Program-made: the position numbers and the translations under genes
Notes under the pieces: generated by a model
Databases searched by the model: none
Told to the model about the DNA's origin: nothing
What the model saw: only the letters and a program-made list of their open reading frames with translations
Shown: positions 18,001 through 28,144 of the stretch, one piece after another
How positions within the stretch are numbered: position 1 is the stretch's first letter
Layout: each line of letters begins with the position of its first letter
From: Oscheius onirici
Lineage: Eukaryota > Nematoda > Chromadorea > Rhabditida > Rhabditidae
Reading direction: 5' to 3'
Length of the DNA: 64,000 nt
NCBI GenBank assembly: GCA_932521025.1
Contig: OW051470.1
Coordinates: 9,224,501 to 9,288,500, forward strand

Positions 18001-20233
18001 ACTGTACTATATGAGGAAAGTATACTGTACGCTTACTCTCTAGTTCAGGAAGATGACAAAATTTACAGAGAGTATAGGGGACAGCACCTTGGTGAAATAG
18101 TTCAGGGATTAGAGCCATAGTAGTCTGAACCGATAGTACATTGACAAGATACAGTAGTCTGAGCAGACAGTACGGGAACTATCATCAAGAAACAGAGAGT
18201 ACAAGGACAGTAGTTTAAGAGTAGTAGTGGCTAGGGAGTACAGTAGTCTGAAGAAAATCGTCTGGAAGTATACGTCAGGAGTTATCGGAGTTCGGAACAG
18301 AGAGTACAGGGAAAGTTTCAACTAGTATTCGGCAGAACTGTGGGACTAGAACAGGGAACAGAAGGTCAAGAGTTCAGAACCAGTACAGAGTGATGGGACG
18401 GAGAGTAGGGATACAGTTAGTATCTGTAGAGAGTCAAGAGAGTACAGAATGAACACTGGAACTGGGAGACAGTCAGACTCAGAGCAAATATTGTAGAACT
18501 TTTTCAGATCACCGACGATTTCGCCGACATGCTCCCCAAATACCTCTCCTTCATCCGCGGTATCGTCGATTCTGATGATCTTCCTCTCAACGTCTCTCGC
18601 GAAAATCTCCAACAGCACAAACTGCTCAAGGTCATCAAGAAGAAGCTCGTCCGCAAGGTCCTCGACATGCTCAAGAAGCTCGACGGACAGCAGTTTGAAG
18701 ACTTCTGGAAGGAGTTCAGTACCAACATCAAACTCGGAGTCATGGAAGATCCGAGCAACAGAATGCGTCTCGCCAAACTGCTTCGATTCAGCTCTTCTGC
18801 CGATGCTGATAAGCTGACGACGCTGACGGCTTACGTCGAAAGAATGAAGGAAAAGCAGGACGTGATCTACTACATCGCTGGAGCTTCCAGAAAGGAGGTC
18901 GAGAGCTCTCCGTTCGTCGAGAGACTGATTGCCAAGGGATATGAAGTTCTGCTTCTGAGCGAGGCTGTCGACGAGTACTGTATTCAGGTGAGATAGACAG
19001 TCTGACAGACTGACATACTGACATACTGACATACTGACAGACTGACAGACTTGACAGACTGACAGACTGAGAGACCGACTGAAACTTGACAATTTTTCCC
19101 CTTCCAGGCTATGCCCGAATTCGAAGGCAAAAAGTTCCAAAACGTCGCCAAGGAAGGAGTCAACATCGATGACGGAGAAAAGGCCAAGGAAGTCCACACC
19201 GCTCTTGAGGAAGAATTCAAGCCTCTGACCATCTGGCTCAAGGAGAATGCTCTCAAGGACCTCGTCGAGAAGGCTGTCGTCTCTCAGCGTCTGGTCAAGT
19301 CCCCATCTGCCCTGGTTGCCTCCAACTACGGCTGGTCCGGAAACATGGAACGCATCATGAAGAGTCAGGCTTACGCCAAGGCCAAGGACCCTACTCAGGT
19401 TTGTGTTTTTTTCCATTTTTTTAATATAAACAGATGATATCAGGTTACAGTTTGTATATTTTCCCCAGTCAGGTCAAGAACAGTTGGTCCCTGTCTCTCT
19501 GAACTTATCTAGAGAGACAGGGAGAGCGACCTATCTGATAATACTTCGTCTGGCTACCCCCAATTTGTATTTTTTGTTAGGGAACTTGCGACAAACCACC
19601 CCAGGAACATGAAGAATGCAGGTGAAATGCGTCGCTTTACGAAAAACGGCTTGAATGGAAAGAACATGACCATTTTTGGTTATTTCGGCCAAATTTCAGG
19701 CATTCTTCATGCTCCTGGGGTGGTTTTTCGCGTAGAATACGATAAACATACTTAGAAAGTCTAAAAATGTGTAGAAAACGGTGAAAAACGAGAAATTTGG
19801 GCCTTTGTCGCAAGTTCCCGCGCAAAAAAAATCAAATAGGAGAGGGCCAGTCGAAGTATTTCCACCTATCTGTCTCCCAGTAACCAGTAGCTTTCAGGAC
19901 TTCTACGCCAACCAGAAGAAGACCCTCGAGATCAATCCCCGTCACCCCGTCATCAAGGAGCTTCTGAAGAGAGTCACTGAGGATAAGAGCGACGAAAAGG
20001 CCAAGCAGACTGCCCTTCTTCTCTTTGAGACTGCCACTCTCCGATCCGGATTCACTCTCAATGACCAGGTCGGATTTGCTGAGCGTATCGAGACGGTCCT
20101 CCGCCAATCCCTTGATGTCGCCGTCGACGCTCAGGTCGAAGCTGAGCCAGTCATCGAAGATTCTGAGGAGACTGCCACCGAAGAGGCCAACGAGGACGAG
20201 ACTGTTGTTGAGGAGACTCACACTGAACTCTAG
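15097..20233 (+). CDS. enpl-1: endoplasmin (GRP94, ER Hsp90)
   Basis: Exons 15097-15139, 15871-15928, 16638-16896, 16983-17403, 17514-17899, 18508-18987, 19108-19398, 19898-20233 give 757 aa. A signal peptide ([14 protein letters not shown]) leads to the ATPase domain with the Hsp90 signature [20 protein letters not shown], then [10 protein letters not shown] and [11 protein letters not shown]. An acidic then basic linker (about residues 263-295) precedes the middle domain ([27 protein letters not shown]) and the dimerisation domain. The C-terminus ends in HTEL, a KDEL-type retrieval signal, which sets it apart from cytosolic Hsp90. The protein folds secreted and membrane clients in the ER lumen. 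The signature reads NGA instead of the more usual NAS. Confidence 0.96.
15458..15510. repeat. hairpin repeat (AAAGTTGTAG family)
   Basis: GATGCCTTACAAAGTTGTAG pairs with CTACAACTTTGCAGAACATC, in the first endoplasmin intron. Confidence 0.65.
16277..16327. repeat. hairpin repeat (AAAGTTGTAG family)
   Basis: ATGTTCTATAAAGTTGTAG pairs perfectly with CTACAACTTTATAGAACAT across a 13-nt spacer, in endoplasmin intron 15929-16637. Confidence 0.7.
19580..19819. mobile_element. inverted-repeat element in endoplasmin intron
   Basis: Ends are 16-bp inverted repeats (GGGAACTTGCGACAAA and its complement). A second nested inverted pair, ACCACCCCAGGAACATGAAG.. (19595-19619) and its near-complement (19699-19723), lies inside. 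No reading frame. It occupies half of intron 19399-19897. Confidence 0.6.
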
Positions 20234-21530
20234 ACAAGCATTTGTGATAACTCTCTTTTGATATAGTCCAACGTGTTGTGACCGAAACCCTCTCGCTTCT
20301 TTTTTGGTTTCACCAGTCTCTCATTTCTTTACGGTTCCGATTGGTCTTATGTGATCTGTTGCGTTTATTTATTCGTTTTCATGAAAACTTCTTTACTGAA
20401 AAATGTTGTTGGGAGAGAGAGACAGAGACTGAGATTGTCGTAGAAGGAAGAGAGTCTGAGAGTCAGAGAGACAGAGGGACAGAGAGACAGAGAAACTGAG
20501 AGACAGAAACAGACTCAACAACAGTCTCCTTGAAGTCTTCACGGTAGATCTACCTGAAGAAAAAGCAGCGGTATGAAACTACATAGTACTACGCAGTAGT
20601 GAACCATCATCAAAAGGCGAGCAGTCTGGACCGAGAAACTTGAAGCACAGGAGAAAAAGAGGAGGGCAATACAGGTATTGTAAGAAGACTATAAAAACTG
20701 GGAAAACTTCAGAAGATAGTGAGGAAATAACTGGGAGACTCTCGCTTTCAGAGAGCAGTCTGGGAGAAGAGGAAGAGTCCAGGGGGACAGTTCTGATGTT
20801 GACTGGCAATGATATAAAAAGCGGTTCATTCAGCTAGTTTAGGCGCGATTTTGTGCGGAATCAGACCCGATTCTGTAAAGCGCTCTCTGTAAACCCTGTC
20901 CCTGAGCCAAGCCGAAGGGACAGGGAGACAGGGAGAGACAGAGAGACAGGGAGGCAGAGACAAAGGTTTGGGACAAGTCAAGACTCAAGGTTTGAAAAGA
21001 AAAGGCAACTTGGAGCGATGAACAAAAGTTGGGAAAATTTAGTGGAAAAGTAGAAACACCTGACCTGGTTTGAAGAAGACGACATCACAGGCGAGCAACT
21101 GACAACTAATCGAGTTCCAAGAGAAGATAGTTTTGTTCTCACAAGTCAAACTTGAAAGGGATAAAGTTGACAAGTCTCGACAAGTTGAGAGGGGATTCTG
21201 GAGGCTTTTGAATCTCTCCCTCCCTCTCTCTCTGTCTCTCACTCTCTCATCACAAAACCAACCTAGTACAGTCGCCTTTTAGCCGTTTGATTCTTCTTTT
21301 TGTCCCGAAACCGGTATATATGCATCCCCTCTATGTCGCAACAGAACAGTTGGATTACCTCTCGGCAGGTGCCTTCGTTCCTGTTGTTGACCCTCCGTCG
21401 ATTGAGCTCTCCCAAAAAGGGAGAAAAGATGGCGCTGCTCCCAGTAGTTTGTTGACTCGCTCTCTCCAAACAGTTCTCTCCTTTATGACGAGTTTCAGCA
21501 ATTTTGTTTGGCACAATACTGACTCATATC
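20234..21530. other. spacer with simple repeats
   Basis: Downstream of endoplasmin there is purine-rich GAGACAGAGAG repeat (20400-20515, 20920-20970) and CT-rich DNA (21205-21250). A TATATA word lies at about 21316, some 215 bp before the next start codon. No coding region is supported. Confidence 0.5.
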
Positions 21531-22345
21531 ATGTCCTTCGTCATGCGAAGTCTTCTCCTGCTCTCGATCCTTTTGGAATCTATTCTGGCAACTCCGTCAG
21601 TCTGGCAATGTCCCATCAACGCCTTCGGTCCAATGAGTCCTTTCGATCCGAATGTGGGAGAGGTGTAAGTTTTTCTGTCCCTGGTAATATTATAGCAGGC
21701 ACCCCTCCATTCAAATATTTTGGCGCGCAAGCCATAAATTGACTAAATTCGCGTTTTTAACCATTTTTCCAGTATTATTTCACGTTCTAGCTGCTTTTAT
21801 CGAACGCAGCATCAAAAACTACCCCTTGGGTGAGTGTCCAATCGAATAAAATAGTGAAAAATCTCGAGAAACTCTCGGGGGTACGATATGTGAGCGATGT
21901 TTCTTTTTTCTGAAGTATTTCGCCTAATTTTTCAAGTATTTCGGCATCCTGGGGGTTATAATTGACGCCGAGTTCGATAAACACATCTAGAACGTGAAAA
22001 AAATAACGGAAAAGTGGTGAAAACCCCGATTTCAGTCAAAATATTTGAATGGAGGGGGTGCCTGCTATAGTATTACCGTTCTTCTGTTTCTCTAATTCCT
22101 ATCCTTCCAGCTGTCCCGGTGGCTCCTTCATCCACTACTATGCCTGCTGTGACGGCAATCCCTTCGCCTGTTGTTTCTACCTCGAACCCTGGTTTATGTA
22201 AGCCCTTACAATCCTTTAAACTATCCATAAATTTCCTAGAATTGTTATAATCGCCCTCGGAATCTTGCTAGCCACCGCCTGTCTCTTTGGCCTAGCGTGT
22301 GCACTGCTCCGGTATCGACGACGAGAAGTCCCTGATCGTTATTGA
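21531..22345 (+). CDS. small cysteine-rich single-pass membrane protein
   Basis: Three exons (21531-21664, 22111-22197, 22240-22345) give 108 aa. The order is signal peptide (MRSLLLLSILLESILA), a short cysteine-rich ectodomain (CPGGSFIHYYACCDGNPFAC, then CFYLEPW), one membrane helix (IIVIIALGILLATACLFGLA) and a basic tail RYRRREVPDRY. The CxYYxCC/CC pattern next to a helix recalls shisa- and WBP1/VOPP1-like small membrane proteins, but I cannot assign a family. The first intron is almost filled by an inverted-repeat element. Confidence 0.7.
21683..22077. mobile_element. inverted-repeat element in first intron
   Basis: Ends are inverted repeats of about 40 bp starting GGTAATATTATAGCAGGCAC. 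A second inner pair around TTCACGTTCTAG (about 21779-21790) and CTAGAACGTGAA (about 21988-21999) is also present. No reading frame. It makes up most of intron 21665-22110. Confidence 0.65.
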
Positions 22346-22677
22346 AAAAAGCCGACGTGTTTGTTTGTGATTCCCTGAGATTGTAAGAAAGAGATCACAT
22401 GAACTGACCAAAACACCTTTTTCGTCGGCTTACACAGAGTCAAGGTCATGGGGAACAGTCTGATCACTGGAACTGTGAACAGTGAAGCTGGAAAAAAAGA
22501 GAGACAGAAGCCTTCTCGTAAGTTGAAAGAGTCTGTCTTCCGTACCTATTTTTGATTCCTTACAAAAATTCCAGAAAAAATAGTACAAAAATCATGTGAA
22601 AAGTCCAATTTGAACACTTTATTAAACCCGCATAACCTATGACATATGAACAGTATGTACAACAGAATTTTAAAAGC
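22346..22677. other. spacer between convergent genes
   Basis: About 330 bp between the 3' ends of the cysteine-rich membrane gene and the MFS transporter gene. No gene or element was recognised. Confidence 0.4.
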
Positions 22678-25478
22678 CTAGAACTTTTCACCCTGACTAC
22701 TGATACTGCCTCTACAGGCCGGATTGAATACTCCGTCCTCAGATTCAGATACCGTAATCTGTCGGTGTTTGATGACTACTGGAGGACTGAGTCGTCTGTA
22801 GACGGAACACCAGATGATGAGACAGACAGTAATCAGACCCATCTCGATGATCCAGGTGGCTCGGGGACCGTAAGAGGCGAATGAAGAGGACATGAGAATC
22901 GGTCCGAGGATTCTCGAAATGCAGCCGACGGCCTGGTTCACTCCTTGCATCAGTCCCTGTCTTCCTTTGCCCAAAACTTGACTGAACAGAGATTGGAGAG
23001 AGTTGTTCAGACAGGGGAGACTGATGCCGTAGATCAGAGAGTAGGTCACGTAATAGAGAGTCATGCTGACTGGTTTCAGGTCTTGGCACCTGAAAATGGA
23101 GTGTGAGAGAGACAGTGACAGAGAAAAAGACAGAGAGAGAGACAGAGAAAAAGACAGAGAGAGAGAGACAGACAGACAGAGAAAAAGACAGAGACAGTGA
23201 CAGAGATCTTACTCACCATCCAATCCAATTGGGAAATTTGTCGCAATGAGTCATTTCTCCTGACAGGAACGGCCACGAAAAGGTAAGTACGTGAAAGAGA
23301 AGCAGAGCTGCCATAGCCCAGAGACAATTGAATCGTTCAGAAATCCATCTGGAGTAGGGAGTGAAAACGTAGACGATGAACATGATCGTGGTCAATGTCC
23401 CCACAGCTGCCTGCATGTAAGAGTTGTAAGAGAGGACGTCAGCCCGGTTCAGATCGAACATGACTTCAGCGTATGGACTTCCAGTACTCTCGATATTCGC
23501 CGTCATGAGCATTCTGGCCGATCGGGTGAACATGCAGACGGCAACGGCAATGACATCAACTCGGATAGTGGTCACGGCGGCTCTTTCTGGAAATTTTGAA
23601 CTGTTCATTTTAGGTATACTGTAACTGGAACAAGATTCCTACGGTAACTTATCTTGTACGCAATCACATAATTGCACACACTTAATTACGTATTGGGACG
23701 CAAAGTTGCGTACATTTTTACCGTAACCTGTAGTTGTCAGACTTACACTTACCTTACCTTACACTTACCTAACAGTAGACATGGCTGACGGGCCGGGCTT
23801 GGGCCTGAAAAGCCCGGCCCGCGGGGAAGTTTTGGAAAAAAAGGGATGTTTTTTTATCAAAATCTGCATTTTTAGTAAAAAAAAGTTCAACAAAATATAT
23901 TATTATTTATTGATTTAGTTCTAGAATGCGCTAAAATGCGCTATAATATGACCATCTTCATTTTTGGTCCGATCCCGGTCCAACAGCCAAGTCTGGGGAC
24001 CGGGCCGAGGCGGGCCGGCCCGGAGCCATGTCTACCTTACAGTAACCCGTAGTTGCGTACTGTAACGAGCTCTTTGTTCTTAGAGTCACCGGCATTCGCG
24101 TACTTTGGTTTCTACAGTAACCCATAATTTCTAGTTTCATTCCTACAGTAACCGGAAGGTACCTTCGAACTTATAGTAACCCGTTTCTTCAGTAATCCCT
24201 AGTAGCGTATTACTAGTTTACAGTAACCCTACAGTAACTTCTGAAAACTTACCGAGATCCGAATCACTGGCAGCCGCGATACTGTAGGTCGACTGGGTAT
24301 CAGCATCTGGTGGATTGAACCGGTCCAGACCGTCTTCCAGACCAATCAGGATGATTGCAATGCTGAAAATTCAAATCATACTCACACTCAGATTACTGTA
24401 ACTAACCAGAGGAGGTTGATAACCACGGCAAAGACCGCCGGAGCTGTGTACATCGAGAGTCTCATGAAGCCAAGCTCGAAGCCATTCTCTCCGATCCAGG
24501 TAAAAATCATCTGGACGGCCGGACCACAGTTCAGACCGATCAGAGCGCCGCCTCCGGACAGAGCCATGGCTCTAGTTCTGTCCTCGGCAGTGGTTGCTGC
24601 CGCCACATAAGCGAAATATGTTCCCCGGTTGCCGCTGCCAAATCCATTGAGGAATCTGGACAGGAGGAGGAGAACTGTCCTCAGCTGAAGAGGACAACTG
24701 TTCAGGGTCATGTAGCAGACATTTCCGAGCAGGGAGAGCAGGATGGAGAAGACTAAAGGCGGGAGTACGTGACCGCTTCGGTTTGTCCAGTAGCCTGAAA
24801 AGAGGGAGAGTTATAGGGTAGAGTACGGTAAGAGAACAGAGTGGGGACTGGAAAGAGTGAGAATCAAGAACGGGGAGAGAGTTCAGGTCAGAGTACGGTA
24901 ACGGGGAGAGACTATTAGAGAGTCTGATAAAATGGAAGAAGATAACAGTGAGAGGCTGTAAGAGAAAGAGTTACAGTAGCCGGACTGAACAAAGCCGGAG
25001 AGACCAGTCTGTGTAGATTACGGTAGAGAGGGAGACAGAGGACAGGTCTGGTTGAGAATGACCGAGAGAGACTTACCCAAAAGAGGAGCCGATGCCGCCT
25101 CTCCGATTCCCGAAGCGGCCATGATTAGTCCAACGAACGAAGCCGAGATGGTCGGATCGAGCTAAATGAGAAGATTAGACCGGATCGAAATGAGACAAGT
25201 GACTGTAGTGCAGGCTGCTGCCACAGTGGTCGTCTGCTCGAGAGCTGATGGGGCTGCTCAGATACAGGACGGCTGCAAATGAAGCTGAGCTTCAGGCCAA
25301 AGGGGGCCTGTTGGGGACTTACCTGCTGCACATAGGGCCAGAATGTGTAGACGAAGAAGGAAAACTGGAAGGCGTCAAGAAAGGCGAAGGTGGATATCAC
25401 GTAGACATTCTTCCAGTCGCTCTGGAGATGACCGGATCCACTTGAGAACTTTGTGTGCGTGTGACTGACCTTGGTCAT
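22678..25478 (-). CDS. major facilitator superfamily transporter, MFSD8/CLN7-like
   Basis: Six exons (25478-25323, 25161-25077, 24794-24407, 24362-24253, 23586-23217, 23089-22678) give 506 aa. The N-terminus starts a first helix after SDWKNVYVISTFAFLDAFQF, ending WPYVQQ, as in CLN7/MFSD8 proteins. Helix 2 is followed by the loop YWTNRSGH, standing where the MFS motif A (GxxxDRxG) lies. The segment GSGNRGTYFAYVAAATTAED is a typical helix 4 region of this subfamily (compare YVAGATS.QERT). The last exon carries the final helices and a polar cytosolic tail. Mammalian relatives sit in lysosomal membranes; the substrate of this protein cannot be told. The start could lie in an unseen upstream exon. 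An intron carries a 259-bp transposon-like element. Confidence 0.8.
23776..24034. mobile_element. terminal inverted-repeat element with 8-bp duplication
   Basis: Ends are TAGACATGGCT and its complement, followed by GC-rich GGGCCGGGC / GCCGGCCCG blocks. Flanking 8-mers CCTAACAG (23768-23775) and CCTTACAG (24035-24042) differ by one base and fit a hAT-type duplication. No reading frame. It lies in MFS intron 23587-24252. Confidence 0.65.
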
Positions 25479-26067
25479 TCTGGAAAAGAGCTGGTTGGGT
25501 TTGGAGAGAGGCTGATGATGAAAGAGTGAGAGACTGAGAGATAGAGAGACAGGAAATCAGAGGGACAGAGAGCCAGAGAGTGAGAGACAGGGAGAGTCAC
25601 AGAGACAGGAAGACAGAGAGTCAGGGAGTCAGAAACGGGGAGTCAGAGAGTCAAGGAGTCAGAAACAAAGACTGATTGATCACTTCGAAAATAAGTTGTT
25701 TTCGCCCCAAACATAGACAGAGTAGTGCTAGCGAAAGAAGGCTTGTCTGCTGCGGGACTGGTCCTTATATAGACGCGAAATGAAATTGACGTAACAGCCG
25801 AACTTGTTTTGGGGGTCAGAAGAAATGATATCACTTTGGATCAGAAAAGCAGTAATAGTATCACTGACCAAGACCGTAGGTGAGTGAGAAGGAGACAGAC
25901 TAACGGATATGCTAATACAGATCACGTGGGGCTGACCCACTTTGGATCTGGAGATATCAGGCACGTGAGAGACAGGGAGACAGGTGGGTGGGTGAGAGGA
26001 ACAAGCTGTTTGGCAAAATGAGACAGTTTGACGAGGAGAAGCGGAAGGAACACCAAAGGACCGCTTC

Positions 26068-26324
26068 ATGGTGGTCTCGCTTCCGGTGTCTGTCTTACTG
26101 TCTCTTTTCGTTCCTGTACTCTACTCTCAACGTCTTTGATCTCTCCAGAGAACGGAATTGACCAAGAAGTTCACTAAGAGCGAACAAAGTAAGTTCTTCC
26201 TAGTTCAAAGTCCGTCAGTTCCAGTCCCATAGATGAACATGAGAGAATGTGCGAGAGAGTGAACCAGCTTCAAACCCAAGGCATTCTTCACGTGAGAATC
26301 TCGATCAGACAGTGTGAAAGATGA
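26068..26324 (+). CDS. possible tiny secreted peptide
   Basis: Three exons (26068-26115, 26149-26188, 26233-26324) give 59 aa in phase. The start MVVSLPVSVLLSLFVP looks like a signal sequence. The rest is charged and polar with two cysteines (RMCERVNQL, SIRQCER). The first intron would be only 33 nt, just below the shortest other intron here (35 nt). No family is recognised, and chance is a real alternative. Confidence 0.3.
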
Positions 26325-26694
26325 AAAAATAACACGGAGGGATATGCCAAAGAAAGACTCTCCGTCCCCATTTTTTTGTTTTCCATTCCCCTACTACTGC
26401 TCATCCACGAATGTCAGAAAGTGTAGCAACGGCGGCGTTGATTCACGCTCGCTGATGGGTCCCGCTCGTAGCGGAATGCATACATCGTAGTTTTCTCTCT
26501 TCGAGCTCACGTCCACCTCAAAAGGGGGGGGGGGCACAAAGAGCCTTCAATCGGAAATGCATAGGGCCGAGTATACTCTCTCAGCTCTTTATTCTTGGTA
26601 GTCCTCCCTGCATGCGGAAAATTTTTTTTTGCTCGACTGATCTCTCAATCCCTCTGTCTCTCTCTCTGTCCCTCTGATTCTCTACAGGGGTGGG

Positions 26695-27247
26695 CTCTAA
26701 TTAGTTGGCACTCGGGTCTAGCGTCACGTGGATAGATCGCGTGGATATCGTTTAGGTCTGATTTTCTGGCTCAAAGTAGGCATATGAAAGGCCAATATTA
26801 CCCCAAAGTATCAGCCAATTTGATTGAACTCTCTGGTTTTACGGGTCGATTTACTGATGGAAGTTTTGGTATTTTTTCATGTAATTGACCATGACCACAG
26901 CTCCGTCATATAGTAAACTCCAGGGTTCTCTATACCCTGCTCCCATAGAATTTTATATGTCTCGTTCCAGTGCACAGGACCAGATTGTCCGGTTTTGTGC
27001 TTCAAAAGTTGTACCCAGTTGGTCAATCTTTGCCAAAAGTGGGTGTTTTGAAAGCATCATATCTCCGTGACTTTTCAAGATAACTTTGATTTTCCGACGG
27101 CATTGGAAAGAGCTTGTCAAGAGCTATCAGATTGTAGAACATCATAAGGTCGAAAAGTTTTTTTTTACCAGAGTTGTGCTCGCTCTAGAGAAGACGAAAT
27201 CGAAATTTCGCACACCCCTGGTGCCAACTAATTTGTGCCCACCCCTG
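26695..27247. mobile_element. hAT-like non-autonomous element
   Basis: The ends CAGGGGTGGGC and GCCCACCCCTG are the classic hAT terminal inverted repeat. They extend inward as AATTAGTTGGCA and TGCCAACTAATT. Internal sequence of about 550 bp carries no transposase frame. The 8-bp flanks do not match, so the insertion may be old. Confidence 0.7.
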
Positions 27248-28144
27248 TATCCCTCTGTTTTTCTGTCTCTATTCCTCTGTCCCACTCAAAAACGCTCCAA
27301 CCCCAATGAAAAATGACCAGGCTCCCAAAAGACACACTCGTGTTTGGTCCGTAAATAACCGCTTTAAGCGCAAAATGTCGTTGCGAAGGATCGATTCATG
27401 CCTAGTGTGTGTTGTGAGTCCGGGGAGAGAAGAAGCTATGTCCGAGCATAAGCTTTACTTTTTCACACTTCCCACTTACATAAATAGCCTTTTTCGATTG
27501 AATTAGTTATTCAATCTCTTCCGGACCGCCCCTTTTCTCGCGAGATCCAGTCTAATTGCTCATATGCCCGTTTTTCAGAATAATCTCTTGTCTGGACTTG
27601 GAGAGATTATCGTCCTCCTCTCTCCGCGACACAAACACCTCATTTATCTCTATCTCTAGTCGCCGCATCACATTCTTCTGATTATGGCATCGGGTTCGCT
27701 CATACTTTTTGCTCTCCCCTTAGAGATCCCCATAATGTTCATTCGAGTGTCCCAATGGTCATCTTGCATGGAACTCTTTCGGATCTCTGGATCTGCGTAC
27801 AGAGTACTCTCTCTCTCTCATACTCTCTGTCCATTTGTCTTTCCTGTTTTCTCCCAAAACTCTCCAGATCTCAAAACAGTGTAATCCAAGAGCCCAGTTC
27901 CGTTCCATTTCCCGTCACCCCCTTTCCAGATCTCGAGCCCCTCTGTCTCAAAAACTCTCCCCTAATCCGTGCCCGAACAGATTCATGAAAATATAACGAG
28001 GCCTATTTGAAGGAACGAGGCGCTAGCTGTTCTTCCCATCGTCTTGCCAATCAGCTGAGTTAATTCCGCGCTCTCTCCGTTCCTCACTCTCTTTCTTTCC
28101 CAGTTAACACTTCGTCTTTTTTAAAGTTTGATGGATCGAGCCTC

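Larger units (their letters stand above)
25479..28144. other. large spacer between divergent genes
   Basis: About 2.7 kb between the starts of the MFS and TMEM132 genes. It begins with purine-rich simple repeats (25500-25680), holds the doubtful peptide gene (26068-26324) and a hAT-like element (26695-27247), and ends in CT-rich DNA. It probably includes both promoters, but no motif stands out. Confidence 0.45.

Noticed and set aside
20640-20837. Charged 65-codon open frame downstream of endoplasmin
   Set aside because: Low-complexity charged composition in repeat-rich DNA, with no homology or splice support.
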